Both the position numbers and the translations under genes were made by a program. From the NCBI GenBank assembly GCA_026785865.1, contig JAJAZG010000053.1, positions 1 to 6,868 of the forward strand: a stretch of DNA of 6,868 bases, given 5' to 3'. Below are positions 1 through 5,523 of the stretch, piece by piece. Below the pieces are notes generated by a model. That model saw nothing but the letters and a program-made list of their open reading frames with translations. It was not told the DNA's origin and searched no databases. The DNA comes from Pseudanabaena sp. CAN_BIN31 (lineage in GTDB: Bacteria > Cyanobacteriota > Cyanobacteriia > Pseudanabaenales > Pseudanabaenaceae). Numbering within the stretch: position 1 is the first letter of the stretch; each line of letters opens with the position of its first letter.

Positions 1-220
1 GGGCGTAAGCACAATGGCTTTCAACTTGAACGGCTTCAACTTCAACCAATCTATCTCTGACAGCCAAGGACGTGTAGTACCTAGCTGGGCAGACGTAATC
101 AACCGCGCTAACTTGGGTATGGAAGTAATGCACGAGCGCAACGCTCACAACTTCCCTCTCGACTTGGCTGCTGTTGATGTAGCACCTGTCGCAATGGCGG
201 CTCCTGCTATCAACGGTTAA
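1..220 (+). CDS. psbA: Photosystem II D1 protein, C-terminal 72 residues (5' truncated by window)
   Basis: This is the lumenal C-terminal end of D1, the reaction-centre subunit of photosystem II in the thylakoid membrane. The frame is open from base 2 and ends in TAA at 218-220. With standard D1 numbering (360 residues), the visible part covers about residues 289-360. The ligands of the Mn4CaO5 water-oxidising cluster are all readable in MHERNAHNFPLDLA: His332, Glu333, His337, Asp342 and Ala344, whose carboxylate is freed by processing. The 16-residue extension after Ala344 (AVDVAPVAMAAPAING) is the part removed by the protease CtpA. The ATG at base 14 is an internal Met (293), not a start. 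Identity is certain; which psbA paralogue this is cannot be told, because the diagnostic N-terminal region lies outside. There is no HIP1 octamer in this stretch. Confidence 0.98.
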   Translation, partial: GVSTMAFNLNGFNFNQSISDSQGRVVPSWADVINRANLGMEVMHERNAHNFPLDLAAVDVAPVAMAAPAING

Positions 221-246
221 TCTTGACGATTGATTCTTGAATAAAC

Positions 247-280
247 AAAAAAGCCCCTCTCGGAAGAGCGGGGCTTTTTT
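247..280 (+). terminator. Intrinsic terminator of psbA
   Basis: A hairpin begins 27 bases after the psbA stop. AAAAAAGCCC(C) at 247-257 pairs with (G)GGGCTTTTTT at 270-280, and TCT/AGA extends the stem around a CGGA loop with a two-base bulge. A run of six T followed by ATTTT completes a classic rho-independent terminator. The wider flanks TAAACA (242-247) and TGTTTA (285-290) are also complementary. The flank motif AAACAAAAA recurs at two other hairpins in the window. Confidence 0.92.
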
Positions 281-299
281 ATTTTGTTTAGATTTTATT

Positions 300-308
300 T
301 GCTATATT
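300..308 (+). promoter_or_regulatory. Possible extended -10 promoter element of the glycosyltransferase pair
   Basis: TG at 300-301, one base, then TATATT at 303-308 fits the extended -10 form TGnTATAAT with one mismatch. No convincing -35 is present at 16-18 bases. Transcription would begin at about 314-316, essentially on the ATG at 315, so the mRNA would be nearly leaderless. This agrees with the lack of a clear Shine-Dalgarno sequence. Read-through from psbA is the alternative source of transcript. Confidence 0.35.
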
Positions 309-314
309 TAGAGA

Positions 315-1490
315 ATGTTAGAAAAGTCTCATAAAACCACTAAATCGCTCAATATTCATTTATGGATGCCCGAACTTTTTGCCCTTAAGGGGGGGATTCA
401 GGTTTTCTCAGCTTTCTTTTTGGAAGCTATACAAGCTATCTATCCCGAAGCTAATTTAACAATATTTCTAAAAAATGATACAGATGAGATGATTGCTCAA
501 AATCGCGATCGCCTTTTTAATACTCAAACTTACAGCACAGGCAAAATTAAATCGCCTTTGAGAACTCTATTATTTTCGCTGAAACTAATTAGTGCTGCGA
601 TCGCGCAAAAGCCAGACTTGGTAATCTCGATGCACCTAAATTTTTCACCGATCGCCTTAATCCTCAAAAAACTAATTGGCACTAGATATATCGCGATCGC
701 CCACGGAGTTGACGCATGGGATATTCAAAATCCACTTCTAAAAAAGTCACTATATGCGGCTGATCTAATCCTTGCTGTTAGTCATTTCACACGCGATCGC
801 CTATGCCAAGAGCAAAGTTTGTCACTTGATAAACTAGGCATTTTACATAATACCTTTGATGCGAATGCTTGGGAAATCGCACCAAAGCCGCAGCATCTAT
901 TAGAAAAATATGGACTACAACCTAAACAAAAAATTATCTTAACTGTTTCTCGTCTAATCGCGTCGGAGCAATATAAGGGCTACGATCGCTTATTAGATGC
1001 AATGCCAATTATTCGCCAAACAATTCCCGATATCCATTACATCATTGTTGGGAAAGGTAGCGATCGCGATCGGATCGAGCAAATCATCCAACAAAAAGGC
1101 TTACAAAATTGCGTTACCTTAGCAGGATTTATTGCTGACGAGCATCTGTGCGATCACTATAATCTCTGCGATTTATTTGCCATGCCTAGCAAAGGAGAAG
1201 GATTTGGCATAGTTTATTTAGAAGCATTAGCTTGCGGTAAACCAGTTCTAGCTGGTAATCTTGATGGATCAGTTGACGCTCTGTGTAACGGAAAACTAGG
1301 TGTACTAGTTAATCCTGATAGTCCACAAGAAATAGCTGAGGCAACGATCAAAATTTTATCGGAAGATCACGAAAATAAAGTGATCTATCAGCCTGATATA
1401 TTAAGGCAAGAAGTAATTGCTACTTTTGGGTTTGAGAGCTTTCAAAAAACTATATCCAGTTATCTATCAAACTTTTTAGATGGTTTTTAA
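315..1490 (+). CDS. Glycosyltransferase family 4 protein (GT-B fold)
   Basis: A 391-residue retaining glycosyltransferase that would move a sugar from a nucleotide-sugar donor to a growing glycan or lipid-linked acceptor at the cytoplasmic side of the membrane. The N-terminal Rossmann half starts at about residue 12 (LNIHLWMPELFALKGGIQVF), with the Gly-Gly acceptor loop at 26-27 and a His-Gly turn at 130-131. The C-terminal donor-binding half begins near residue 205, with VSRL (Arg213) and Lys221 placed to bind donor phosphates. It carries the family signature Glu295-x7-Glu303 (GEGFGIVYLE). Length is usual for GT4. The start at 315 is chosen because homologous GT4 proteins begin just before the LNIHLW strand; there is no good ribosome site. 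The gene abuts the next GT4 gene, so the two are almost surely one operon. Donor and acceptor are unknown. Five HIP1 octamers lie inside. Confidence 0.9.
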   Translation: MLEKSHKTTKSLNIHLWMPELFALKGGIQVFSAFFLEAIQAIYPEANLTIFLKNDTDEMIAQNRDRLFNTQTYSTGKIKSPLRTLLFSLKLISAAIAQKPDLVISMHLNFSPIALILKKLIGTRYIAIAHGVDAWDIQNPLLKKSLYAADLILAVSHFTRDRLCQEQSLSLDKLGILHNTFDANAWEIAPKPQHLLEKYGLQPKQKIILTVSRLIASEQYKGYDRLLDAMPIIRQTIPDIHYIIVGKGSDRDRIEQIIQQKGLQNCVTLAGFIADEHLCDHYNLCDLFAMPSKGEGFGIVYLEALACGKPVLAGNLDGSVDALCNGKLGVLVNPDSPQEIAEATIKILSEDHENKVIYQPDILRQEVIATFGFESFQKTISSYLSNFLDGF

Positions 1491-2693
1491 ATGAAAGTGC
1501 TCCATATCATTCCTTCCGTAGCTTCGGTGCGCGGGGGGCCAAGCCAATCTATTCTCGAAATGGTGTCTGCACTACGATCGCAAGGTATAGATGCAGAAAT
1601 AGTCACAACTAACGACAACGGCAAAAATTTGTTAGATGTGCCTCTATATCAAGTTACCAATCAATTTGTAGAATATAAAAACGTACCGATTCGTTTCTTT
1701 CCTAGATTTTCACCAAATATACATGCGGTGCGCGAGTTTTCTTTTTCGCGATCGCTAACAACTTGGCTCTGGAGACATATCTCTGAATACGACCTAGTTC
1801 ATGTACATACAATTTTTTCCTATGCTCCGACAATCGCGATGGCGATCGCCCGTATTAAGAAAATTCCGTACATCAATACCCCTTGTGGAATGCTCTGCGA
1901 ATGGTCATTAGAGCAGAAGCCGCTCAAAAAAGAAATCTATCTCAGATTATTTGAAAAAGCTAACTTGCAAGCATCTCAATTTTTACATCTAAGCTCTACT
2001 CAAGAACAACAAGAATTAGAACTATTAGGCTGGAATTTATCAAGTTTGATTTTACCCTATGGACTGGCTTTGCCTGCCGCGATCGCGAATGCTCGTGAGC
2101 AACTTCATCAAATGTTAAACCTTCCAACAGAAACTCCAGTTATCCTATTTTTGTCCAGACTTCATCTCAAAAAAGGACTCGATTACTTGATTCCTGCTTT
2201 AGGCAAGTTACGTGATTGTACAGGTCATCACAATTTTGCATTTGTTTTAGCTGGTAGTGGCTCAGCAGAATATGAGGCTGAAGTAGAAAGATTATTACAA
2301 GAAAATTATTTAGCTGATCGTACTTATAAATTGGGTTTCATTGCGGGAGAGAAGAAAAATATTTGCTTACAGGGCGCTGATTTATATGCCTTGACTTCAC
2401 ATTCTGAAAATTTTGGCATTGCAGTTTTGGAGGCTTTAGCGTCAGGGACACCTGCACTACTCACGACTGGTGTAGGTCTGTCCGATCTGGTCAAAGAACA
2501 AGATTTAGGATGGGTTGTGGACTTGGAAATTGAGGCGATCGCTACAGCAATTCAAGACTTTCTTGAGCATCCCCAAATTGCCAGCCAAATAGGCGATCGC
2601 GCTGCACAATATGTCTCTAAGAATTACACTTGGAGCGAAATAGCTAATAGATTGATAGTGATATATAAGAATATTTTGAGAATCAAAGCTTAA
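1491..2693 (+). CDS. Glycosyltransferase family 4 protein, resembling hormogonium polysaccharide glycosyltransferases (HpsP type)
   Basis: A second GT4 enzyme, 400 residues. It opens with the first beta strand MKVLHIIPSV and a GGPSQS acceptor loop (Gly15-Gly16). The donor half has LSRL (Arg223), KKG (Lys227-228), AGSGS near 254-258 and the signature Glu306-x7-Glu314 (SENFGIAVLE). From memory of the family, the N-terminal wording (IIPSVASVRGGPSQSILEM, TTNDNG, FFPRFSP) looks like cyanobacterial proteins named as hormogonium polysaccharide biosynthesis glycosyltransferase HpsP; this assignment is tentative and no symbol is given. Its ATG directly follows the TAA of the preceding gene, with no Shine-Dalgarno sequence, so translation is probably coupled to termination upstream. 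Likely role: a sequential sugar addition with its neighbour in an exopolysaccharide. It ends 22 bases from a convergent gene, with no hairpin between them. Confidence 0.88.
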   Translation: MKVLHIIPSVASVRGGPSQSILEMVSALRSQGIDAEIVTTNDNGKNLLDVPLYQVTNQFVEYKNVPIRFFPRFSPNIHAVREFSFSRSLTTWLWRHISEYDLVHVHTIFSYAPTIAMAIARIKKIPYINTPCGMLCEWSLEQKPLKKEIYLRLFEKANLQASQFLHLSSTQEQQELELLGWNLSSLILPYGLALPAAIANAREQLHQMLNLPTETPVILFLSRLHLKKGLDYLIPALGKLRDCTGHHNFAFVLAGSGSAEYEAEVERLLQENYLADRTYKLGFIAGEKKNICLQGADLYALTSHSENFGIAVLEALASGTPALLTTGVGLSDLVKEQDLGWVVDLEIEAIATAIQDFLEHPQIASQIGDRAAQYVSKNYTWSEIANRLIVIYKNILRIKA

Positions 2694-2715
2694 GTAAGTT
2701 ATTTTTTTATTCTTA

Positions 2716-3264
2716 TTAGCGATTATTAGACTTTTGAGCAGTGGTGGTGGTTGGCATAATGCCATCATTATTGGGAGTGGCAACTTCAGATGGATCGAGT
2801 AGCTTAATCGTCATTTGATTATTTTTGATCCAGCCTTGTTTTCTTAACAACATTTCTTGAGACTTGCCAGTGTTTAGGGTTTGAGGCAACTTTTCACGCA
2901 TCCCATTTACACGTTGATCGACTGAGTTTACCTCTGTTGTAAGCTCATCAAGCCGATCTTTTTGGGATGATTGATAGGGCAGTAATTTGGCGATCGCGGC
3001 GATCGCTGCCAAAGACAAAGCAACATTGACCGCAATAACGATAATTGACTCAGTTGCCTTAGATTTACAAAACTGCTCTTTTTTACGCTGAATATTGTGA
3101 GCAACCGCCTCACTGTAAGTATTTGCACCATTGAGGGCTGGCGAAGGGTTGCCGCGCGAATGCATACTCACGACATCACTACGTCCGTACTCACCCCGCG
3201 ATCGCGGGGTTTGTTTTGGTACTTGCGGAGAAAAACGTGGAGATAAGTCTCGTTTGGCAACCAT
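2716..3264 (-). CDS. Single-span membrane protein, probable Slr1601-like conserved cyanobacterial protein
   Basis: A 182-residue protein. Residues 1-70 are polar, basic and probably disordered. One hydrophobic segment spans about 73-93, followed at once by KLLPYQSSQ (93-101), a charged heptad-like stretch at 98-125 suited to a short coiled coil, and a polar tail. The pattern of a span, then LLPYQ, then a coiled coil resembles from memory a cyanobacterial family named after Slr1601, listed as putative cell-division proteins; function is unproven. The ATG at 3264 is preferred over a TTG at 3270: AGAGG (3271-3275) lies 6 bases before the ATG but directly against the TTG. The gene lies 42 bases after psaM on the same strand with no terminator between, so the two may be cotranscribed. 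Codons 20-25 contain an 18-base palindrome around a HIP1 site. Confidence 0.75.
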   Translation of the reverse strand: MVAKRDLSPRFSPQVPKQTPRSRGEYGRSDVVSMHSRGNPSPALNGANTYSEAVAHNIQRKKEQFCKSKATESIIVIAVNVALSLAAIAAIAKLLPYQSSQKDRLDELTTEVNSVDQRVNGMREKLPQTLNTGKSQEMLLRKQGWIKNNQMTIKLLDPSEVATPNNDGIMPTTTTAQKSNNR

Positions 3265-3306
3265 TAGCAACCTCTAGGCTGTAAAAGAAAGATACATTAG
3301 GCTGGA

Positions 3307-3405
3307 CTAAGAATTAGAAAGAGCAGAACCTAACAAAGCTGCTAATACTGCTGGGAATAGTGCAACTACCAATGCCGTGAAAACTTGAGTATCTGAAAGA
3401 TTCAT
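3307..3405 (-). CDS. psaM: Photosystem I subunit XII (PsaM), short ORF with divergent C-terminus
   Basis: This 32-residue protein is easily missed. Reading starts at ATG 3405-3403, preceded by AGGAG (3413-3417) at 7 bases, and stops at TAG 3309-3307. It begins MNLSDTQVFTALVVALFPAV, which matches the conserved start of PsaM (M-x-[LI]-S-D-T-Q-[IV]-x-x-A-L-V-V-A-L-x-P). Known PsaM is about 30-31 residues with one transmembrane helix and sits near PsaI and PsaB at the trimer side of photosystem I; length and hydropathy fit. The oddity is the end: the usual FRLSTELYK-like tail is replaced by ALLGSALSNS in the same register, without the Arg, Glu, Tyr or Lys. No frameshift explains it. The next gene downstream is the Slr1601-like protein. 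Confidence 0.85.
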   Translation of the reverse strand: MNLSDTQVFTALVVALFPAVLAALLGSALSNS

Positions 3406-3533
3406 ACAATATCTCCTAATATATAAGCGCATATTTTGATCTTAACAATACACCGTCATATTAAAAATTGACTAGTCTTTTAAACAAATAAAAACAAAAA
3501 GAGACACTACATCGCTTTGCGCTGTCATAAAAA

Positions 3534-3588
3534 TACAGATAATTTTTTAAAAGTGCCGCTTCGCAGCACTTTTAAAAAATTATCTGTA
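3534..3588. repeat. Perfect 23-bp hairpin inside the nested repeat
   Basis: Arm 3534-3556 (TACAGATAATTTTTTAAAAG then TGC) is exactly complementary to 3566-3588, with the 9-base loop CGCTTCGCA. The stem is AT-rich apart from the GC-rich tip. There is no T-run directly after either arm, so by itself it is not a standard intrinsic terminator. Confidence 0.9.
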
Positions 3589-3589
3589 C

Positions 3590-3617
3590 CCCTTAAAGCC
3601 TATTGAGGCTTTAAGGG
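3590..3617 (-). terminator. 12-bp hairpin just after the esterase gene
   Basis: CCCTTAAAGCCT (3590-3601) and AGGCTTTAAGGG (3606-3617) pair perfectly around the loop ATTG. It begins 17 bases past the esterase stop on the minus strand. The following bases are not U-rich (GTAC...), so it may protect the mRNA 3' end or act only as part of the larger structure. Confidence 0.5.
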
Positions 3618-3633
3618 TCTCTTTTTGTTTTTA

Positions 3634-4260
3634 TTAGCTTGAATGTTCCAAGACAAATGCTTGGATGCGATCGCAGGTTTCAGGACGAATCTCATGGGAC
3701 ATTTCATATTCTTCATATTCTACCGCCACACCCAAACGCCCAAACATTTCTCGCGTATTACGAGCTACACCAATAGGCACAACGTCATCTTGCGTACCAT
3801 GAGCAATTAAAATTGGCGGAAATGACTTCCCATCAAGTTCTTTTAATTCTTCTTCAGTAATATGCAAATATCCACTCAGGGAAATCAATCCCGCTAAAGG
3901 AAATACCAAACCCACATCTAAGGTCATCGCCCCACCTTGCGAAAAACCCAACAAAAATGTTTTCTCCAAAGGAATCCCTGTCATTGCAGGTAAATCTTCA
4001 AGAAATTGACTGAGCAGTTCGCAGCTTTTGGCTAAACCTTCAGTATCAAGGCTTTGCAGGTCATACCACATCTTGCCATTGGGCATCGGATGATCGAAGG
4101 GAGCTTCAGGACAAATCCACTGATAATTACGGAGTCCCACAAGTGGCGTAAGCGAGATCAAATCATCACAGTTTGAACCCCAGCCATGTAGTGCAACGAT
4201 CGCACCAAGTGCATCGGGGTTGGGCAATTGTTCAGGCAGCGATCGGTAATTTAATGTCAT
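3634..4260 (-). CDS. Alpha/beta-hydrolase carboxylesterase (phospholipase/carboxylesterase family)
   Basis: A 208-residue cytoplasmic serine hydrolase of the carboxylesterase/lysophospholipase type. The oxyanion region is LHGWGSN (24-30); the nucleophile elbow is GFSQGG with Ser107; the acid is Asp158 in HGTQDDVVP (154-162); and the base is His189 in EMSHEI. All three triad residues are present in the family order and the length is typical. It would hydrolyse short acyl esters or similar substrates; the natural substrate is unknown. The ATG at 4260 is chosen because family similarity begins there. The same frame stays open to 4449, but that extension would read through a hairpin and into ccsA. 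There is no Shine-Dalgarno sequence; TATAAT ends 7 bases before the ATG, so the mRNA may be leaderless. A large inverted repeat follows the stop. Confidence 0.9.
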   Translation of the reverse strand: MTLNYRSLPEQLPNPDALGAIVALHGWGSNCDDLISLTPLVGLRNYQWICPEAPFDHPMPNGKMWYDLQSLDTEGLAKSCELLSQFLEDLPAMTGIPLEKTFLLGFSQGGAMTLDVGLVFPLAGLISLSGYLHITEEELKELDGKSFPPILIAHGTQDDVVPIGVARNTREMFGRLGVAVEYEEYEMSHEIRPETCDRIQAFVLEHSS

Positions 4261-4267
4261 AAGCAAA

Positions 4268-4273
4268 ATTATA
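4268..4273 (-). promoter_or_regulatory. Candidate -10 box of the esterase gene
   Basis: The minus strand reads TATAAT here, a perfect -10 consensus, followed by 7 bases and the ATG at 4260. Transcription would start within one or two bases of the ATG, giving a leaderless mRNA. A -35 match is poor: CTTTTT at 17 bases, or TTGCTT (from the hairpin arm) at 20 bases. AT-rich DNA yields such boxes by chance, so support is moderate. Confidence 0.4.
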
Positions 4274-4289
4274 TATTCTGTCGCCACGC

Positions 4290-4332
4290 GAAAAAGCAAG
4301 TTGCATCGCGATGCGCTGCAACTTGCTTTTTT
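4290..4332. repeat. 15-bp hairpin in the divergent esterase-ccsA gap
   Basis: AAAAAGCAAGTTGCA (4291-4305) and TGCAACTTGCTTTTT (4317-4331) are perfect complements around TCGCGATGCGC; a G-T wobble extends this by one pair. The core also holds the 12-base palindrome GCATCGCGATGC (4303-4314). Each strand ends in a T-run, so it has the form of a two-way intrinsic terminator. Yet the flanking genes point away from each other, so there is no obvious transcript for it to stop. Confidence 0.88.
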
Positions 4333-4348
4333 GGTTTTTGGGTTGCGA

Positions 4349-4354
4349 TACAAT
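4349..4354 (+). promoter_or_regulatory. Candidate -10 box of ccsA
   Basis: TACAAT matches the -10 consensus at five of six bases. The only -35-like hexamer nearby is TTGCTT at 4323-4328 in the hairpin arm, with a long 20-base spacer. Transcription would start near 4361, leaving a leader of about 68 bases that holds the inverted repeat TGCAT-N6-ATGCA (4360-4375) and the ribosome site. Support is weak. Confidence 0.25.
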
Positions 4355-4428
4355 AAAAATGCATTTAGATATGCAATTTTAAAAATTAAATCATAAAATC
4401 TTTTCAAAACTGCTGGAGAATTGCCTGA

Positions 4429-5463
4429 ATGCAACTCATCGCGCTTCAAAATCTGCTGGATAACTCATCATTTGCCATTCTCTTTGCGACCATGCTCATT
4501 TTTTGGGTGCATGTCGCTTTCCCAAACTTGCCATATCTGCGATCGCTTGGTAATGCAGGCATGGCGATCGCTAATCTCTGTATTGCCACATTATTGGGAG
4601 CGCGTTGGCTGGATGCAGGCTATTTCCCACTGAGCAATCTTTACGAATCTCTGTTTTTCTTAGCGTGGGGCATCACCGCCATGCACATCGTGGTTAATCG
4701 CATTGGCAACAAAAGCGCCAATGACACCGCTAAGCGTCTAGTTGGCGCTTTTACTTCTCCCCTCGCAATGGGGATCACTGCTTTTGCGGCGATCGCCCTT
4801 CCTTCGGGAATGCAATTATCAGAGCCACTTGTGCCTGCCCTGAAGTCTAATTGGTTGATGATGCATGTTAGCGTCATGTTGCTTAGCTACGCTGCTTTGA
4901 TGACGGGTAGCATTTTAGCGATCGCCTTTTTGATCGTCACTCGTGGTCAAGATGTGGTGTTACAAGGCAGTTCTTTTGGCACAAATTTCCGCAGCGTTGC
5001 CGATGATGATTCCGAAAAATTAGCATCTGTTCCTTTCGCTGCTTTTGCTGTAGAAAGCATGGGTAGTGTCTTAAGTTCAGGCAATACTGCCACCATCACC
5101 GCCGCGATCGCTCCTCAAACTAAGCCGCTATCTTTGCGCCGTCTCACCATTGGCGAAACCTTGGACAATCTCAGTTATCGAGCGATCGGGCTAGGATTTC
5201 CGCTTCTGACGATTGGGATCATCGCTGGCGGTGTATGGGCAAACGAAGCATGGGGTTCTTACTGGAGTTGGGACCCGAAAGAAACATGGTCTTTAATTAC
5301 ATGGTTAGTATTTGCAGCTTATTTACATACGCGCATTACCAAAGGTTGGCAAGGGCGCAAACCTGCAATTTTGGCAAGCATGGGGCTATTAGTTGTCTGG
5401 ACTTGCTACCTAGGCGTAAATCTTCTCGGAAAGGGTCTACACAGCTACGGCTGGTTTCTTTAA
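4429..5463 (+). CDS. ccsA: Cytochrome c biogenesis protein CcsA (system II haem delivery and ligation)
   Basis: A 344-residue polytopic thylakoid or plasma membrane protein. With Ccs1 (ResB type) it carries haem to the lumenal side and attaches it to apocytochromes such as cytochrome f, c6 and c550. The tryptophan-rich WWD signature is clear at 270-285 (VWANEAWGSYWSWDPKE; Trp270, 275, 279, 281 and Asp282). Conserved histidines expected to bind haem are His146 (WLMMHVS), His300 (YLHTR) and His338 (GLHSYGW). NLYESLFFLAW (70-80) is another family hallmark. Hydrophobic spans lie near 15-30, 43-58, 73-90, 107-125, 146-170, 253-270, 287-300 and 313-332. A polar loop at 172-250 is the variable part. 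GGAGA (4415-4419) precedes the ATG by 9 bases. The partner gene ccs1 is not in the window. Six HIP1 octamers or close variants fall in the gene. Confidence 0.96.
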   Translation: MQLIALQNLLDNSSFAILFATMLIFWVHVAFPNLPYLRSLGNAGMAIANLCIATLLGARWLDAGYFPLSNLYESLFFLAWGITAMHIVVNRIGNKSANDTAKRLVGAFTSPLAMGITAFAAIALPSGMQLSEPLVPALKSNWLMMHVSVMLLSYAALMTGSILAIAFLIVTRGQDVVLQGSSFGTNFRSVADDDSEKLASVPFAAFAVESMGSVLSSGNTATITAAIAPQTKPLSLRRLTIGETLDNLSYRAIGLGFPLLTIGIIAGGVWANEAWGSYWSWDPKETWSLITWLVFAAYLHTRITKGWQGRKPAILASMGLLVVWTCYLGVNLLGKGLHSYGWFL

Positions 5464-5471
5464 TCAAAAAC

Positions 5472-5519
5472 CGAAGTTTTAAGTTTCTAGCGCCTACGGC
5501 GCTGCAAACTTAAAACTCG
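5472..5519. repeat. Hairpin with AT-rich stem and GC-rich tip after ccsA
   Basis: It begins 9 bases past the ccsA stop. AGTTTTAAGTTT (5475-5486) pairs perfectly with AAACTTAAAACT (5506-5517). After a C/C mismatch and a T-G wobble, AGCGCC (5489-5494) pairs with GGCGCT (5498-5503) around the loop TAC. CG at 5472-5473 pairs with 5518-5519 past a bulged A. There is no T-run after it, so termination is more likely done by the next palindrome. Confidence 0.85.
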
Positions 5520-5523
5520 ATTT

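Larger units (their letters stand above)
3487..3635. repeat. 149-base nested inverted repeat able to fold into a four-armed structure
   Basis: The outer arms 3487-3505 and 3617-3635 are perfect 19-bp complements (AATAAAAACAAAAAGAGAC and its reverse complement). Between them lie three further foldbacks: a weak one (GACA/TGTC at 3503-3506 and 3523-3526 around CGC-TTT-GCG), a perfect 23-bp hairpin (3534-3556/3566-3588) and a perfect 12-bp hairpin (3590-3601/3606-3617). The right outer arm overlaps the esterase stop codon. On the minus strand the last transcribed arm is U-rich (CTCTTTTTGTTTTTATT), so a complex terminator for the esterase is plausible. It also shields psaM, whose start is about 80 bases further on, from read-through. 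No protein is encoded here. Confidence 0.85.

Noticed and set aside
14..220. A complete 68-residue small gene starting at base 14
   Set aside because: The frame is open upstream and matches D1 residues 289-360 throughout; the ATG is internal Met293.
1480..1500. Fusion or frameshift between the two glycosyltransferases
   Set aside because: Both halves are complete GT4 enzymes with their own signatures and normal lengths; the zero-base junction is a regular operon feature.
2505..2783. Minus-strand 92-residue frame across the glycosyltransferase end
   Set aside because: It overlaps the ends of two well-supported genes in other frames and shows no recognisable feature.
3265..3270. TTG start two codons upstream for the Slr1601-like protein
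   Set aside because: The AGAGG ribosome site touches the TTG with no spacing but is 6 bases from the ATG at 3264, so the ATG is favoured.
3487..3635. A tRNA-like RNA gene
   Set aside because: The four-arm drawing recalls a cloverleaf, but no arm has tRNA consensus bases, the stems are too long and no T-loop or anticodon loop is present.
3487..3635. Insertion sequence or MITE ends
   Set aside because: The 19-bp outer arms resemble terminal inverted repeats, but no target-site duplication is evident (flanks AAACA and AGCTT) and one arm overlaps a stop codon. A MITE is not fully excluded.
4261..4449. N-terminal extension of the esterase frame by 63 residues
   Set aside because: Esterase similarity begins at the Met at 4260; the extension reads through a perfect hairpin and into the start of divergent ccsA, and its composition does not look like protein.
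4641..4877. Minus-strand 78-residue frame inside ccsA
   Set aside because: It is antisense to membrane-span coding sequence of ccsA; antisense frames of this length are common there.
5235..5513. A 92-residue frame overlapping the end of ccsA
   Set aside because: It overlaps the highly conserved WWD region of ccsA in another frame and runs through the hairpin after it.
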